From contig JAGYKD010000001.1 of NCBI GenBank assembly GCA_018401695.1, positions 1,242,016-1,306,015 on the forward strand: a stretch of DNA of 64,000 bases, read 5' to 3'. Source of the stretch: Flavobacteriales bacterium. Its GTDB lineage: Bacteria > Bacteroidota > Bacteroidia > CAIKAF01. Positions 51,233 to 59,490 of this stretch are shown piece by piece (the first letter of the stretch is position 1; each line of letters opens with the position of its first letter). A program made the position numbers and the translations under genes. The notes under the pieces were generated by a model. The model was not told the origin of the DNA. It was given only the letters and a program-made list of their open reading frames with translations, and searched no databases.

Positions 51233-53343
51233 TTGTTGCTTTCCAAAATTACCAATTGCCCGCGTTTGAGCCATTTTATTTTTTGTGGAGCAGGTACTTC
51301 TAGGATACTTCCCGGGTGTTGTACCAAAGTGGTTCCTTTTTCCAAAATAATTTTTCCTTTACGTTGCACCTTAAGCTTGCTTCCGGGCAAGAGGTGGAGC
51401 TCCGTAGCCCCGGTTAAATCTGTGCTTTTTTCGGGAGCCCTGGCCATTGTAGGGCTAGTGGACTTGGCAAGTCGGAGGTTTCGCTTATTGGGAACCAACA
51501 AGGAAGGCAGGTTAAGACTATCGTGTCTTGGGTGTAGATGAATGATTCCACACCAACGTACATTATTATTGATTTGGTATACATTTCGTTCTACCACTAC
51601 TTTCATGTGTTGTGCTATGGTGTCTTCAAAGAATTGAATGCGTAGGCCGTTTAAATGAATGATTCTATTTTCGAAGGAGGCATTTGGAGGGCCTGCATAT
51701 TGCCCTTCGAAATGTGTGGCATGCGTGTATACGGGCACGGGGGCGGGGTTGGTAGAAAGGCTTAGTTCCGTGTAGCCTGTTCGTGCACCAAAAGCGTCTT
51801 GGCTGTCGCCGGAACTTCTTTGATTCCAAAGGATGGTATCGGGTATCCATTCTGCAAGTCCGGGTTGGGCAGGGTCTCCGCCCCAGATTCTGCCGTCTTT
51901 ATTGGTGTCGTAGGTCAAAAATAAATCATGAAGACCAGTAAAAGGGTTTGAGAGGCTGGACGTATAATCGACAGGAATGGAGCGGTTGTTCCAACAGCAG
52001 GCTCCATAATGGGGCTTTGCTTCCTTATCCGGCCTAAACCGGTAATCCCATCGTCCGTCGGCAGGTAAAGGAAAAATAAAGGAACCTAAGCCATTGGGCA
52101 ATTCCGGGCGGGCATTATAGAGATCCATGTTTCCCCTTTGTTGGTCTTTGCCTACTTGAATGTAGGCATAAGCTCCCGGTGTTCCTTGCCGGAAAAACTC
52201 GTTTTCTCGGTAGTTGCAATCGTGCTTTGGGCTAAGGTATTCTTCGGACTCATGGTCTAAAAGGCGGTATTCAATCCAGAGGTATTGGTTTTTTACATCT
52301 CCTTTATTTTGGTAATTTAGGTGGGGTAGTTTAATTCGTAGGGCATCTCCGGTGGTTCTGAAATTCCTGAGGTAAAACACTTCGCGGTTGGGCCCTTGGT
52401 CGCCGCGTAAGTTGTCGGTAGGGACTTCTTGTCCTAAACTGTCAAGGGCGGAGGTGATGAATTTTTTTTGAGGATTTTTCCATTGCATCATCCAACGGTC
52501 CCAGGCGCTAAAGGCAATCATAGGACTATTCATTTGCCCGGTTAAGCCATAGTTTGCAGGAATTGCAAAAAAGGTATGCATTCCGGCTCCACCGCCCGAA
52601 TGCCAGTTGTTTCCGCCAAAGAGGGCATGCAAATGTTCGCAAACGGTTACATGTAGGCTATGCCCCAAACCTTGACTTTGGTTAAAAGAGGCTGCTGTAT
52701 TTAGTCCAACAAAGGGCCCAAATGGTTTTCCACGAAAAGGGGTCACTCCATATCCTGAATGATCTAGGGTATGCATTCCATGTAGGTAACGGTTGTTTTT
52801 CCAAACCACATAAAGTAAATCTACCTTACCATCTGGAGCTTTGATTTTAGGCAAACCGGCTTCGGTAGGCGTCCAACGGTCAAAAACATGGGCAGGCAGC
52901 CCTGCGGCGCTTTGCAAACTGTCTAAACCAAACCATGCCGCTAGCGTGTCAAGCACCTGATCAATTCCATAGCTTCGGGGTCTAAGGCTGCTGCAGGGTA
53001 TTCGGACGGCTTTGGGCAAAAAGTCGCCCAAAAGCATATAGTTACCAAAAGAGGCTTCGCGGTAATACATGGTAGCTTTTCCTTCGGGGGTGCTGTGGGC
53101 AAAAGGCGACAAAAGGTTGGAAGCGTGGGTTGGAGGAAGGAGTAATCCGTTTTCTTCCGGCCAGCTTACATTCCAGGGGCTTCCTAAATTTCCGGGACAG
53201 TTTTTGCTGTAGTCAACTTCAGCAAAAACCATGAGCACATGTAAGGTATCTCTTGGGGGGAGCAGGTAGCCATCGGCCATTTGCCTTTGGGCAAAGCCCT
53301 TTAAGCCCAAAAAAAGAAAAAATATAGCAATTGATGGCCTCAT
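51229..53343 (-). CDS. Secreted M6-like metallopeptidase homologue with altered zinc motif
   Basis: Start at ATG 53343 (an ATG two codons upstream is also possible) gives 704 residues with a signal peptide ending KGFAQ. The N-terminal half resembles Bacteroidota M6-like secreted peptidases: LHVLMVFAEVDYS, VDLLYVVWKNN and a segment reading CEHLHALFGGNNWHSGGG. The expected H-E-x-x-H is C-E-H-L-H here, with Cys235 in place of the first His; Glu236 and His239 are kept. A beta-rich C-terminal domain ends GSKLKVQRKGKIILEKGTTL in part and lacks a clear T9SS domain. It is either an inactive homologue or one with a Cys-containing metal site. Coupled to the basic lipoprotein gene. Confidence 0.65.
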   Translation of the reverse strand: MRPSIAIFFLFLGLKGFAQRQMADGYLLPPRDTLHVLMVFAEVDYSKNCPGNLGSPWNVSWPEENGLLLPPTHASNLLSPFAHSTPEGKATMYYREASFGNYMLLGDFLPKAVRIPCSSLRPRSYGIDQVLDTLAAWFGLDSLQSAAGLPAHVFDRWTPTEAGLPKIKAPDGKVDLLYVVWKNNRYLHGMHTLDHSGYGVTPFRGKPFGPFVGLNTAASFNQSQGLGHSLHVTVCEHLHALFGGNNWHSGGGAGMHTFFAIPANYGLTGQMNSPMIAFSAWDRWMMQWKNPQKKFITSALDSLGQEVPTDNLRGDQGPNREVFYLRNFRTTGDALRIKLPHLNYQNKGDVKNQYLWIEYRLLDHESEEYLSPKHDCNYRENEFFRQGTPGAYAYIQVGKDQQRGNMDLYNARPELPNGLGSFIFPLPADGRWDYRFRPDKEAKPHYGACCWNNRSIPVDYTSSLSNPFTGLHDLFLTYDTNKDGRIWGGDPAQPGLAEWIPDTILWNQRSSGDSQDAFGARTGYTELSLSTNPAPVPVYTHATHFEGQYAGPPNASFENRIIHLNGLRIQFFEDTIAQHMKVVVERNVYQINNNVRWCGIIHLHPRHDSLNLPSLLVPNKRNLRLAKSTSPTMARAPEKSTDLTGATELHLLPGSKLKVQRKGKIILEKGTTLVQHPGSILEVPAPQKIKWLKRGQLVILESNK

Positions 53344-53381
53344 CCACATACCAATCGTATAAATTTACGGTTTATTATACT

Positions 53382-53843
53382 ATGCACAGATTTACTTCTC
53401 GGTTAAACGTAAGATTTGGGTGCCTGTGCCTACTTTTTCCGATCGCTTGGGGCTGTACGCCTCAGTATCCGCCAAATATCCCCCAAGTACAAGTAGATAT
53501 CACGCTTTTTCTTGGAGATCCCTTTTTGGTGAATTTGCAAGGCGTTGGAGGCTCGGTAGAAATTCCCGGAGGAAGTCGGGGAATTTTGCTTTACCGAGCA
53601 AGTATAGACCAATTCAACGCCTATGAGTTGCACTGCCCTTATGCCCATACAGATGCCTGTGGTAAAGTTCATCCGGATCAAAGTGGCTTATTTTTGGTGG
53701 ATGACAGCTGTGACACCGGTTCGGGGTGTGGCAGTCGTTTCAATATTATTAATGGTCAGGTAGAGGGTGGGCCTGCCACATACCCTTTGGTGCAATACAA
53801 TACAAACTTTGATGGCCAAGCTACGCTTCGCATTTTCAATTGA
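53382..53843 (+). CDS. Rieske-fold-like lipoprotein without canonical cluster ligands
   Basis: The 153-residue product starts at ATG 53382. A lipoprotein signal ends IAWGC (residue 25). The domain has FNAYELHCPYAHTDACGKV, then DDSCDTGSGCGSRFNIINGQVEGGPATYPL (in part: GCGSRFNI, GPATYPL). This matches the shape of Rieske domains, where C-x-H and C-x-x-H bind a [2Fe-2S] cluster and are followed by F-x-x-x-G-x-x-x-x-G-P-A-x-x-P-L. Here the second histidine position is Ser (C-G-S), so no normal Rieske cluster is expected. Several cysteines could form disulfides. Divergent from the metallopeptidase-like gene. Confidence 0.7.
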   Translation: MHRFTSRLNVRFGCLCLLFPIAWGCTPQYPPNIPQVQVDITLFLGDPFLVNLQGVGGSVEIPGGSRGILLYRASIDQFNAYELHCPYAHTDACGKVHPDQSGLFLVDDSCDTGSGCGSRFNIINGQVEGGPATYPLVQYNTNFDGQATLRIFN

Positions 53844-53909
53844 TTAAGTGGCTTATTTGAAAGTGATCAAAGGGCCAAACAAGGTGTTGTTTTGGTCAGA
53901 GAGTTTTGA

Positions 53910-55391
53910 TTAAAGGCATTCTTTTAATCGGTTCAATTGTTCGAGGGCTAGAATGCGGCAGCGATGGGTTCCGTTTTTGGGTTCCACTTGACTTCTTTCT
54001 TGGGTTAAGAGTTGAATAAGCTCCAACTTTTGGATTTCGGTCCACAGGGAGCTGGGAGTAGGCCATGTGTCGGCTTGGGATTTGAGCTTATCGGACAATT
54101 GGCCATGTTTAGCAAGGAATGCCAGATATTTTTGACAAATGGTACTCAATTTGCGGTCGTTCTGGTTTTGCAATTGAACGGCAATACGCATAAGCCAGGC
54201 ACCTTCTTGCGTAGCTAATCCAAAGCTATCGTCGCTTTGTCTGCAAATGCGAATGAACTGTCCGTCCGCCTGTTCCGCATCGTCATTTAAAAAAGGAACT
54301 AAACCTTGCATGAATTCTATGTTCAGTTCTTGCTCCGGAATAAAACCGGGCTGCTTACGCAGTTCGTGGTGAAGTTTCAGGAGTTTATGTTTGGCAGATT
54401 CCCTCATCCCCTGTTGCACAGACTCTTTAACATCAATATAATTTTGAGCAAAGGTCAGCCAAGCATGGGCATAGACGCTAAGCTCTTCCACGCCAAGTTG
54501 GTTTTTTAGAAACTGCAGCCGTTGGCGTGCTTCGGAAAACCGTGCTTTGTAAACATGGACTTGAACCTCCAAAGACAGTGCACGTAAATAGAGGTATGGC
54601 TGCCTTTTCCAAAATTCCTGGTCGCCTTCCAAAACCTTGAGCAACAAGCCTAACTGTTCTTGGGCTTTTTCTGTTTGGTTTAAAATTAGGAACCATTGGC
54701 AACGCACAATGCGGTCTAAATAATAATTGCGGAAATAAGAGGTGGTGTATTCTTGGGGAGGGTTTTGTTCCACGTAAGATTGAATATCTTCAAATGCATT
54801 CAAATGGGTGAGGTAATCACCGTTTCGGAGCATTGACAGGCGTGTGCTGAACAACCAAAGCTTTTGCTGTTGTTTTCTTTTTTTAGAAATGTCTTCTTGG
54901 TCCGTCAAAATGGCTCCCAATTGTTGATTGCTCAAGTGGCGGTAACCTGAGGCGAGGAGTATAAGTTTTTCCCAATGCAAAATTAAATCCCTTGCAGCCA
55001 CCAATCCCGACTCTACGCTTAGGTCTCTTGCTTTGTTTACTAGTTGAAGGGCTTGGTCAAAAATTCCTTTTCCATAGAGGAACTCAACATCTTGAATTAA
55101 GTCGAGCACTCTTTTATCCGGGGAGTGTTTGGAATAGGACCGCATGGCCTTTAAAAGCAAATCATAGAGGTAGCTTTTAGTAACCGCATAATGCTCCAAA
55201 AACCTTTCTCCCTCTAAATTGGCTTTGATTTTTTGCTCATCTAAGACCTCTTGCCGGTCAAATTCTTTGAACAGCTTCATGTAGTCGTTATCCTCTCCCT
55301 TGATGTGCATCTGCGTGTAGATGCTGAAATAGCGCTTCTCTGACTTGGAGAGCGAGCGCACCAACTGAAACAACTTATCCCTTTTGGGCAT
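53910..55391 (-). CDS. Uncharacterised helical-repeat (TPR-like) protein
   Basis: The 493-residue soluble protein is almost entirely alpha-helical. It begins MPKRDKLFQLVRSLSKSEKR, an opening I recall from unnamed Flavobacteriales proteins, and contains repeated helical hairpins (FDQALQLVNKARDL, FSEARQRLQFLKNQL) that suggest TPR or SNAP-like repeats from about 90 to 440. There is no signal peptide, membrane helix or catalytic motif. It may act as a scaffold. It is 107 bp downstream of the frameshifted GT-C-like gene on the same strand. Confidence 0.65.
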   Translation of the reverse strand: MPKRDKLFQLVRSLSKSEKRYFSIYTQMHIKGEDNDYMKLFKEFDRQEVLDEQKIKANLEGERFLEHYAVTKSYLYDLLLKAMRSYSKHSPDKRVLDLIQDVEFLYGKGIFDQALQLVNKARDLSVESGLVAARDLILHWEKLILLASGYRHLSNQQLGAILTDQEDISKKRKQQQKLWLFSTRLSMLRNGDYLTHLNAFEDIQSYVEQNPPQEYTTSYFRNYYLDRIVRCQWFLILNQTEKAQEQLGLLLKVLEGDQEFWKRQPYLYLRALSLEVQVHVYKARFSEARQRLQFLKNQLGVEELSVYAHAWLTFAQNYIDVKESVQQGMRESAKHKLLKLHHELRKQPGFIPEQELNIEFMQGLVPFLNDDAEQADGQFIRICRQSDDSFGLATQEGAWLMRIAVQLQNQNDRKLSTICQKYLAFLAKHGQLSDKLKSQADTWPTPSSLWTEIQKLELIQLLTQERSQVEPKNGTHRCRILALEQLNRLKECL

Positions 55392-55498
55392 AGAACTAAT
55401 TTACAATACTAAAGTAAGTGTTTACTATTTATTTTTTTGCAAAGAAAATACGCTATTGGGATTCTACATAGTGTCTTTCAGTTGAATTCAAGCCTTTT

Positions 55499-56814
55499 TT
55501 AGGGGGGTGTCGTGGCCTTTTTGGCTAAATTCGTGCTCCTAAATAATGGGGAAATCACCCATCGGGAGCTTAGCAACCAAAATACCCCCATAAGCTCCAT
55601 GCGCATTCGATTTGCTTCGTTGGGATCGAGGCCGGCGTAAGCAAAGCCAATTAAGAACATCAATACCAGCAACTGCTGCTGTTCTTTTTCCATTCTTTTC
55701 CAGTGAAAAAGAGCCCAGAAGAAAATAAAGGCCAAGCCAGGGTCATGCAGGACAAACGAATTTCGCTTCCTTCATAGTTTAGGTTGGGCAAATCCCCCCA
55801 ATAAACATAGGTCTTTAACCAAGATGGACCAAGTACACGCTCTTCTTGATATTCGTTGTCTGCAATGGGGTGGCTCAAAAAGGTCGCCATGCCATAAGCC
55901 AGGGTTGCTGCACTGTGCAACCCATTGGTCTGCTTCTTTAGCGCTTGACGGTAGGCTTGGTTTATTTCAAAGAAGCGTAGGTCGTTGTGGCCGCCCAAAA
56001 AGCACACAGAGCAGTCGGCAAAGCGCTTTTTAAGCGAATCTCCCCAAGCTAAGCCCGGGTTCTCTATAAAATAGCTAAGGGAGTCGAAACGGCGTTCAAA
56101 ATTGATGGGTTCCGGTTTCCCGGGGGGAATATGAGCTGCAAGATTTCTCCATTGCCAACTGCTGCTGGTCCATTGACCAAAAACTAAGCCATTTTTGATA
56201 GGTAAAAAGCTTAGGGCTAGCAAAGGGAGTATCCAGTGCCAACGGCGTTTGGGCCACCAGTAGGGAAAAAAGGGGAGCACGCCAATGGCCAAGAATAGGG
56301 GATTGAATAGGGGGCGAAACCAAGCCGTAAAGGCTAAGGCAAACCAAAGGATGGTCCAAAAATGCTTTGGCCAGACCCAATGGGCTGCGGCGGCTATGGC
56401 AAGTGCATGCATAGCAAAGGTGCTTCCGTGCCATTGACCTGCCTGAAAAAGTACCGCCGGGTTTAGCAGCCAAAAAAACAGCGGCCAAAGAACGACATAG
56501 GCAAGTCCCATGTTTTTGCACGCCCTATGTATGGTGGTAAAGCTAAAGGCATGCATAATTCCCAGGATTCCTGCCGCCGCATATGCTGCCGGAATAGGTT
56601 TGAGGATTTCAAAAAGCACCTGGAATCCTTGCAAACCCGGAGGAGCAGCATGCCAAAACCAAAGGCTGTCGGGCCAATGCTTCAGCGCTTGTTCGGGCGG
56701 TAAATAATACCAGCTTTGCGGCGTATAGCCTATCCACCAACCCAAGGCCACGGCCATTACATGGAATGCCGGAATGGCAAGCCAGGGAAGCAGCCGTACA
56801 AGCTTCCAATACAT
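55499..56814 (-). pseudogene. Multi-pass GT-C-like membrane protein, broken by a frameshift
   Basis: Frame one runs from ATG 56814 to a stop at 55660 (384 codons) but its last ~30 codons are out of frame. A second frame continues the membrane protein to 55499 as FVLHDPGLAFIFFWALFHW, then a segment with EANRMRMELMGVFWLL. Joining the two, with one base missing somewhere in 55751-55771, gives about 438 residues with ten or more helices. The opening (PWLAIPAFHVMAV), the loop WYYLPPEQALKHWPD and the final E-x-N-R-x-R motif resemble GT-C glycosyltransferases. No slippery heptamer for programmed -1 shifting is evident, so a mutation or sequencing error is more likely. ATG overlaps the tdh stop by 1 bp. 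Confidence 0.75.
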
Positions 56815-57743
56815 TACTTAATATGTGCCAACATATCGGCTACCATGGCTTCTAAGTCGTAGCGATGGGCCCAGTGCCAGTCGCTGCGGGCGGCTTCGTC
56901 GTTGATGACCTGCGGCCAACTGTCCGCAATGGCCTGCCGGAAATCAGGGGCGTAGTCGATGGTAAAATCCGGTAAGTGTTTTTTGATTTCCTGCGCCAGG
57001 CTTTCGGGAGAAAAGGAAAAAGCCGCCAGATTGTAGCTGCCTCTTTGTTTGATTTGCTCGGCAGGAGCCTCCATCAATTCCATGGTGGCACGGATCGCAT
57101 CCGGCATATACATCATGGGAAGTAAGGTGTCGGACCTTAAAAAAGAGGTATAATGGCCTTTTTTCCGGGCTTGGTGAAAAATATCGACGGCGTAGTCGGT
57201 GGTGCCTCCTCCCGGAGGTGCCGTGTAGCTAATGAGCCCGGGGTAACGCAAGGACCGCACGTCCACCCCATGGTTGTGATGGTACCAGGCACACCAACGC
57301 TCCCCGGCAAACTTGCTAATGCCATATACGGTGGTGGGTTCGGCAATGGTATGCTGGGGGGTACCCATTTTAGGCGTTGTTGGGCCAAAGGCCGCTATGG
57401 AGCTGGGCCAGTAAAGCTTGCGAATGAGGCCTTCTTTGGCGAGTTCCAAGCAAATAAACAGGCTGTCCATGTTGAGGTCCCAACCTTTGCGCGGGAGCTT
57501 TTCGGCCGTGGCAGAAAGCATAGCCGCCAAAAGGTACACCTGGTCTACCTTCCCATCTTCTATGGTTTTTCGGACCGCAGCTCCATCGGTAGCGTCGAGC
57601 GCCACAAAAGGGCCTTCCGTATGTTCGGGAACCTTTAGGTCTGAAGCTATAACTTGGTCTTGGCCGTACACTTCGCGGAGGCTTTGTACCAATTCAGTGC
57701 CGATTTGCCCTCCGGCACCAAGGATTAGGATGCGCTTTTCCAT
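56814..57743 (-). CDS. tdh: L-threonine 3-dehydrogenase, short-chain (SDR) type
   Basis: The 309-residue NAD-dependent enzyme oxidises threonine to 2-amino-3-ketobutyrate. The Rossmann motif is GAGGQIG (9-15). The active site has Ser114/Ser115 and Tyr140-x3-Lys144 in PSSIAAFGPTTPK and VYGISKFAGERW. SDR-TDH hallmarks include PGGGTTDYAVDIF, LPMMYMPDAIRAT, PDFRQAIADSWP and the terminal AARSDWHWAHRYDLEAMV (in part). These separate it from UDP-glucose epimerases of similar size. TATCTTTA ends 4 nt before the ATG. It is followed by the frameshifted membrane-protein gene with a 1-bp overlap (TAATG). Confidence 0.93.
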   Translation of the reverse strand: MEKRILILGAGGQIGTELVQSLREVYGQDQVIASDLKVPEHTEGPFVALDATDGAAVRKTIEDGKVDQVYLLAAMLSATAEKLPRKGWDLNMDSLFICLELAKEGLIRKLYWPSSIAAFGPTTPKMGTPQHTIAEPTTVYGISKFAGERWCAWYHHNHGVDVRSLRYPGLISYTAPPGGGTTDYAVDIFHQARKKGHYTSFLRSDTLLPMMYMPDAIRATMELMEAPAEQIKQRGSYNLAAFSFSPESLAQEIKKHLPDFTIDYAPDFRQAIADSWPQVINDEAARSDWHWAHRYDLEAMVADMLAHIK

Positions 57744-57794
57744 GGCTTAAAGATACATTTCGGACGGATATGCCGAATGGGGCAAGTCCCGCGA

Positions 57795-58040
57795 ATTTTT
57801 GAGGAGGGCTTGCCCAAGCCGCTCGGTTTTTTGCGACTTGGTTTTTGGGGCCTGGTTCCATAGGGCATGTTTGCATCCTAACCTCCCCTGGCTCCTGCCC
57901 TGCTTGCGACCGGTCGGGGCTCCTTGCCCCTGCGGGGGCTTGCTGCGCGCCGCCTCCTCGTGGCGGAGCCCCAGACCCGTCGCAGCGCAGGGGCATCCAC
58001 CCGGTCGGGGGCCTCAAAAAAGAAGATTTTGGACCCTTAG
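57795..58040. repeat. GC-rich intergenic repeat, family 1 copy, inverted
   Basis: Inside the 703-bp gap between divergent tdh and trhO. TTTTTGGGGCCTGGTTCCA (57842-57859 core) followed by GCATGTTTGCATCCTAACC aligns with the reverse complement of the 35983-36000 end and its neighbour (GGTTAGAATACACAAATGC). Several palindromes are inside, for example around CCCCTGCGGGGG (57926-57937). Open frames across it are not credible. Confidence 0.65.
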
Positions 58041-58051
58041 CGCATAAATGT

Positions 58052-58135
58052 TGACTCGAAGCTGCTGACTCGAAGCTGCTTGACATAGCGTCAGGAACAG
58101 GATCGCCGTCAGAATAGCATCGCGTCAACGGTCTC
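58052..58135. repeat. 14-bp tandem repeat and partial copy of the 40.2-40.45 kb element
   Basis: TGACTCGAAGCTGC occurs twice in tandem (58052-58065, 58066-58079). Bases about 58088-58136 then match the right end of the element at 40218-40452, including GCGTCAACGGTCTC (58122-58135). The rest of the gap to 58434 shows nothing I can support except the trhO promoter. Confidence 0.6.
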
Positions 58136-58434
58136 GCTTGGGGTGACCGGTAGATGTTTGGGCCGTTAATTCTTGAAAAATGAGGTGGGGAAGGAGGGCG
58201 TATTTATAGGAAAAACGAATGAAGTAACAGTCATTTATGCATTTCTTTGCCTAATTTCCATAAGGCACTTTTTCCCTTTGATTTAAGCGTGAATGTAACA
58301 AAACAAAGGCAAATTCCTTGAAATCTTGCAACAGAATAAGGGCTGTTGGCTTTTTCACTTCGGCTTGCAAAGCCTAGCCCAATTTCCCCTCCTCCTTGAG
58401 TCACTCGGTCTTGTAGGCTTTCCTCCAGCTTTCG

Positions 58435-58442
58435 TATTTTTG
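58435..58442 (+). promoter_or_regulatory. TAnnTTTG -7 box of trhO
   Basis: TATTTTTG, exact match, ends 4 nt before ATG 58447. TTG lies 21 nt upstream as a -33. This is a well-formed promoter that predicts a leaderless or nearly leaderless mRNA. Confidence 0.65.
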
Positions 58443-58446
58443 CGCT

Positions 58447-59490
58447 ATGGACTTTTCAACTTTGCCGGGCAACAAGTACGACCGGGAAACTTTACGCAAA
58501 CGATTGGAAGCCGAGCCTTTTGAGCGCCGCACGCTTTCCTTTTACAAGTACGCCATCATAGAGAACGTGGTGGAGTTCAGAAACTCCTTGTTTCGTGCTT
58601 GGGAAGGCTTTGGCGTATTGGGCCGCACTTACGTTTCTTCCGAAGGCATCAACGGTCAAATTTCGGTACCTGAGCCTGCCTTTGAAGCGTTCCGAACGCA
58701 TTTGTACAGCTACCCGTTTTTGGATGGAATTCGTTTAAACTTGGCCGTAGAAGACCAAAAGGAAGCTTTTTTGAAACTCATTGTGCGCATTCGACCTAAA
58801 ATTGTATCGGATGGTTTGCCGGAGCACTTTTTTGATGTGACCCGCCCAGGTCCACACCTTAAAGCCAAAGCGTTTAACGAACTGCTGGATCGGGAAGACA
58901 GCGTGGTGGTAGACATGCGCAACCACTACGAATCCGAAGTAGGGCATTTTGAAGGCGCTATCTGCCCCGATGTGGACACTTTTCGAGACAGTCTACCCTT
59001 GGTAGAACGCATGTTGGAGCAGCACAAACAAAAGCCCGTGTTGCTGTATTGCACCGGTGGCATTCGCTGCGAAAAGGCCTCTGCCTATTTGAGGCACAAA
59101 GGTTTTGAGCAGGTATATCAACTGGAAGGAGGCATTATAGAATACACACGTCAAGCAAAAGCGGAAGGTTTGCCGGTGAAATTTATAGGAAAGAATTTCG
59201 TGTTTGACGAACGCATGGGCGAGCGAATTTCAGACGATGTTATTGCTGCATGCCACCAATGCGGTGCCCCTTGCGACGACCATACCAACTGCGCCAACGA
59301 GGCCTGCCACATGTTGTTTATTCAATGCCCCAATTGCAAGCAACGTTTTGAAGCTTGCTGCACCGAAGATTGCCAACAAGAAATAAAACTTCCTTTGGCC
59401 GAACGCAAACTAAAGCGCAAGGGAAAGACGGCACGCGTGACTTACGAAAAGGCCCGTTTGCGTCCAAAACCTAAGTTAGCTGCCTCCTAA
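58447..59490 (+). CDS. trhO: Rhodanese-related tRNA uridine(34) hydroxylase
   Basis: The 347-residue cytosolic protein matches the TrhO/YceA family, which installs 5-hydroxyuridine at tRNA position 34 using oxygen. The N-terminal acylphosphatase-like part (YVSSEGINGQISVP) precedes a rhodanese domain with catalytic Cys202 in LLYCTGGIRCEKAS. The C-terminal extension carries paired cysteines (CHQCGAPCDDHTNCANEAC in part, CPNCKQRFEACCTEDC in part), likely a zinc-binding knuckle common in this family. The last 15 bp overlap pth, tail to tail. Confidence 0.92.
   Translation: MDFSTLPGNKYDRETLRKRLEAEPFERRTLSFYKYAIIENVVEFRNSLFRAWEGFGVLGRTYVSSEGINGQISVPEPAFEAFRTHLYSYPFLDGIRLNLAVEDQKEAFLKLIVRIRPKIVSDGLPEHFFDVTRPGPHLKAKAFNELLDREDSVVVDMRNHYESEVGHFEGAICPDVDTFRDSLPLVERMLEQHKQKPVLLYCTGGIRCEKASAYLRHKGFEQVYQLEGGIIEYTRQAKAEGLPVKFIGKNFVFDERMGERISDDVIAACHQCGAPCDDHTNCANEACHMLFIQCPNCKQRFEACCTEDCQQEIKLPLAERKLKRKGKTARVTYEKARLRPKPKLAAS

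Noticed and set aside
55740-55775. Programmed -1 frameshift in the GT-C-like gene
   Set aside because: No X-XXY-YYZ heptamer or downstream structure; mutation or sequence error is simpler.
56814-57743. UDP-glucose 4-epimerase
   Set aside because: The GGGTTDYAV, MMYMPDAIRAT and DFRQAIADSWP motifs are those of SDR-type threonine dehydrogenase.
57694-58128. 144-codon minus frame across the tdh-trhO gap
   Set aside because: Spans a GC-rich repeat and the tail of another repeat; composition unlike the neighbouring genes.
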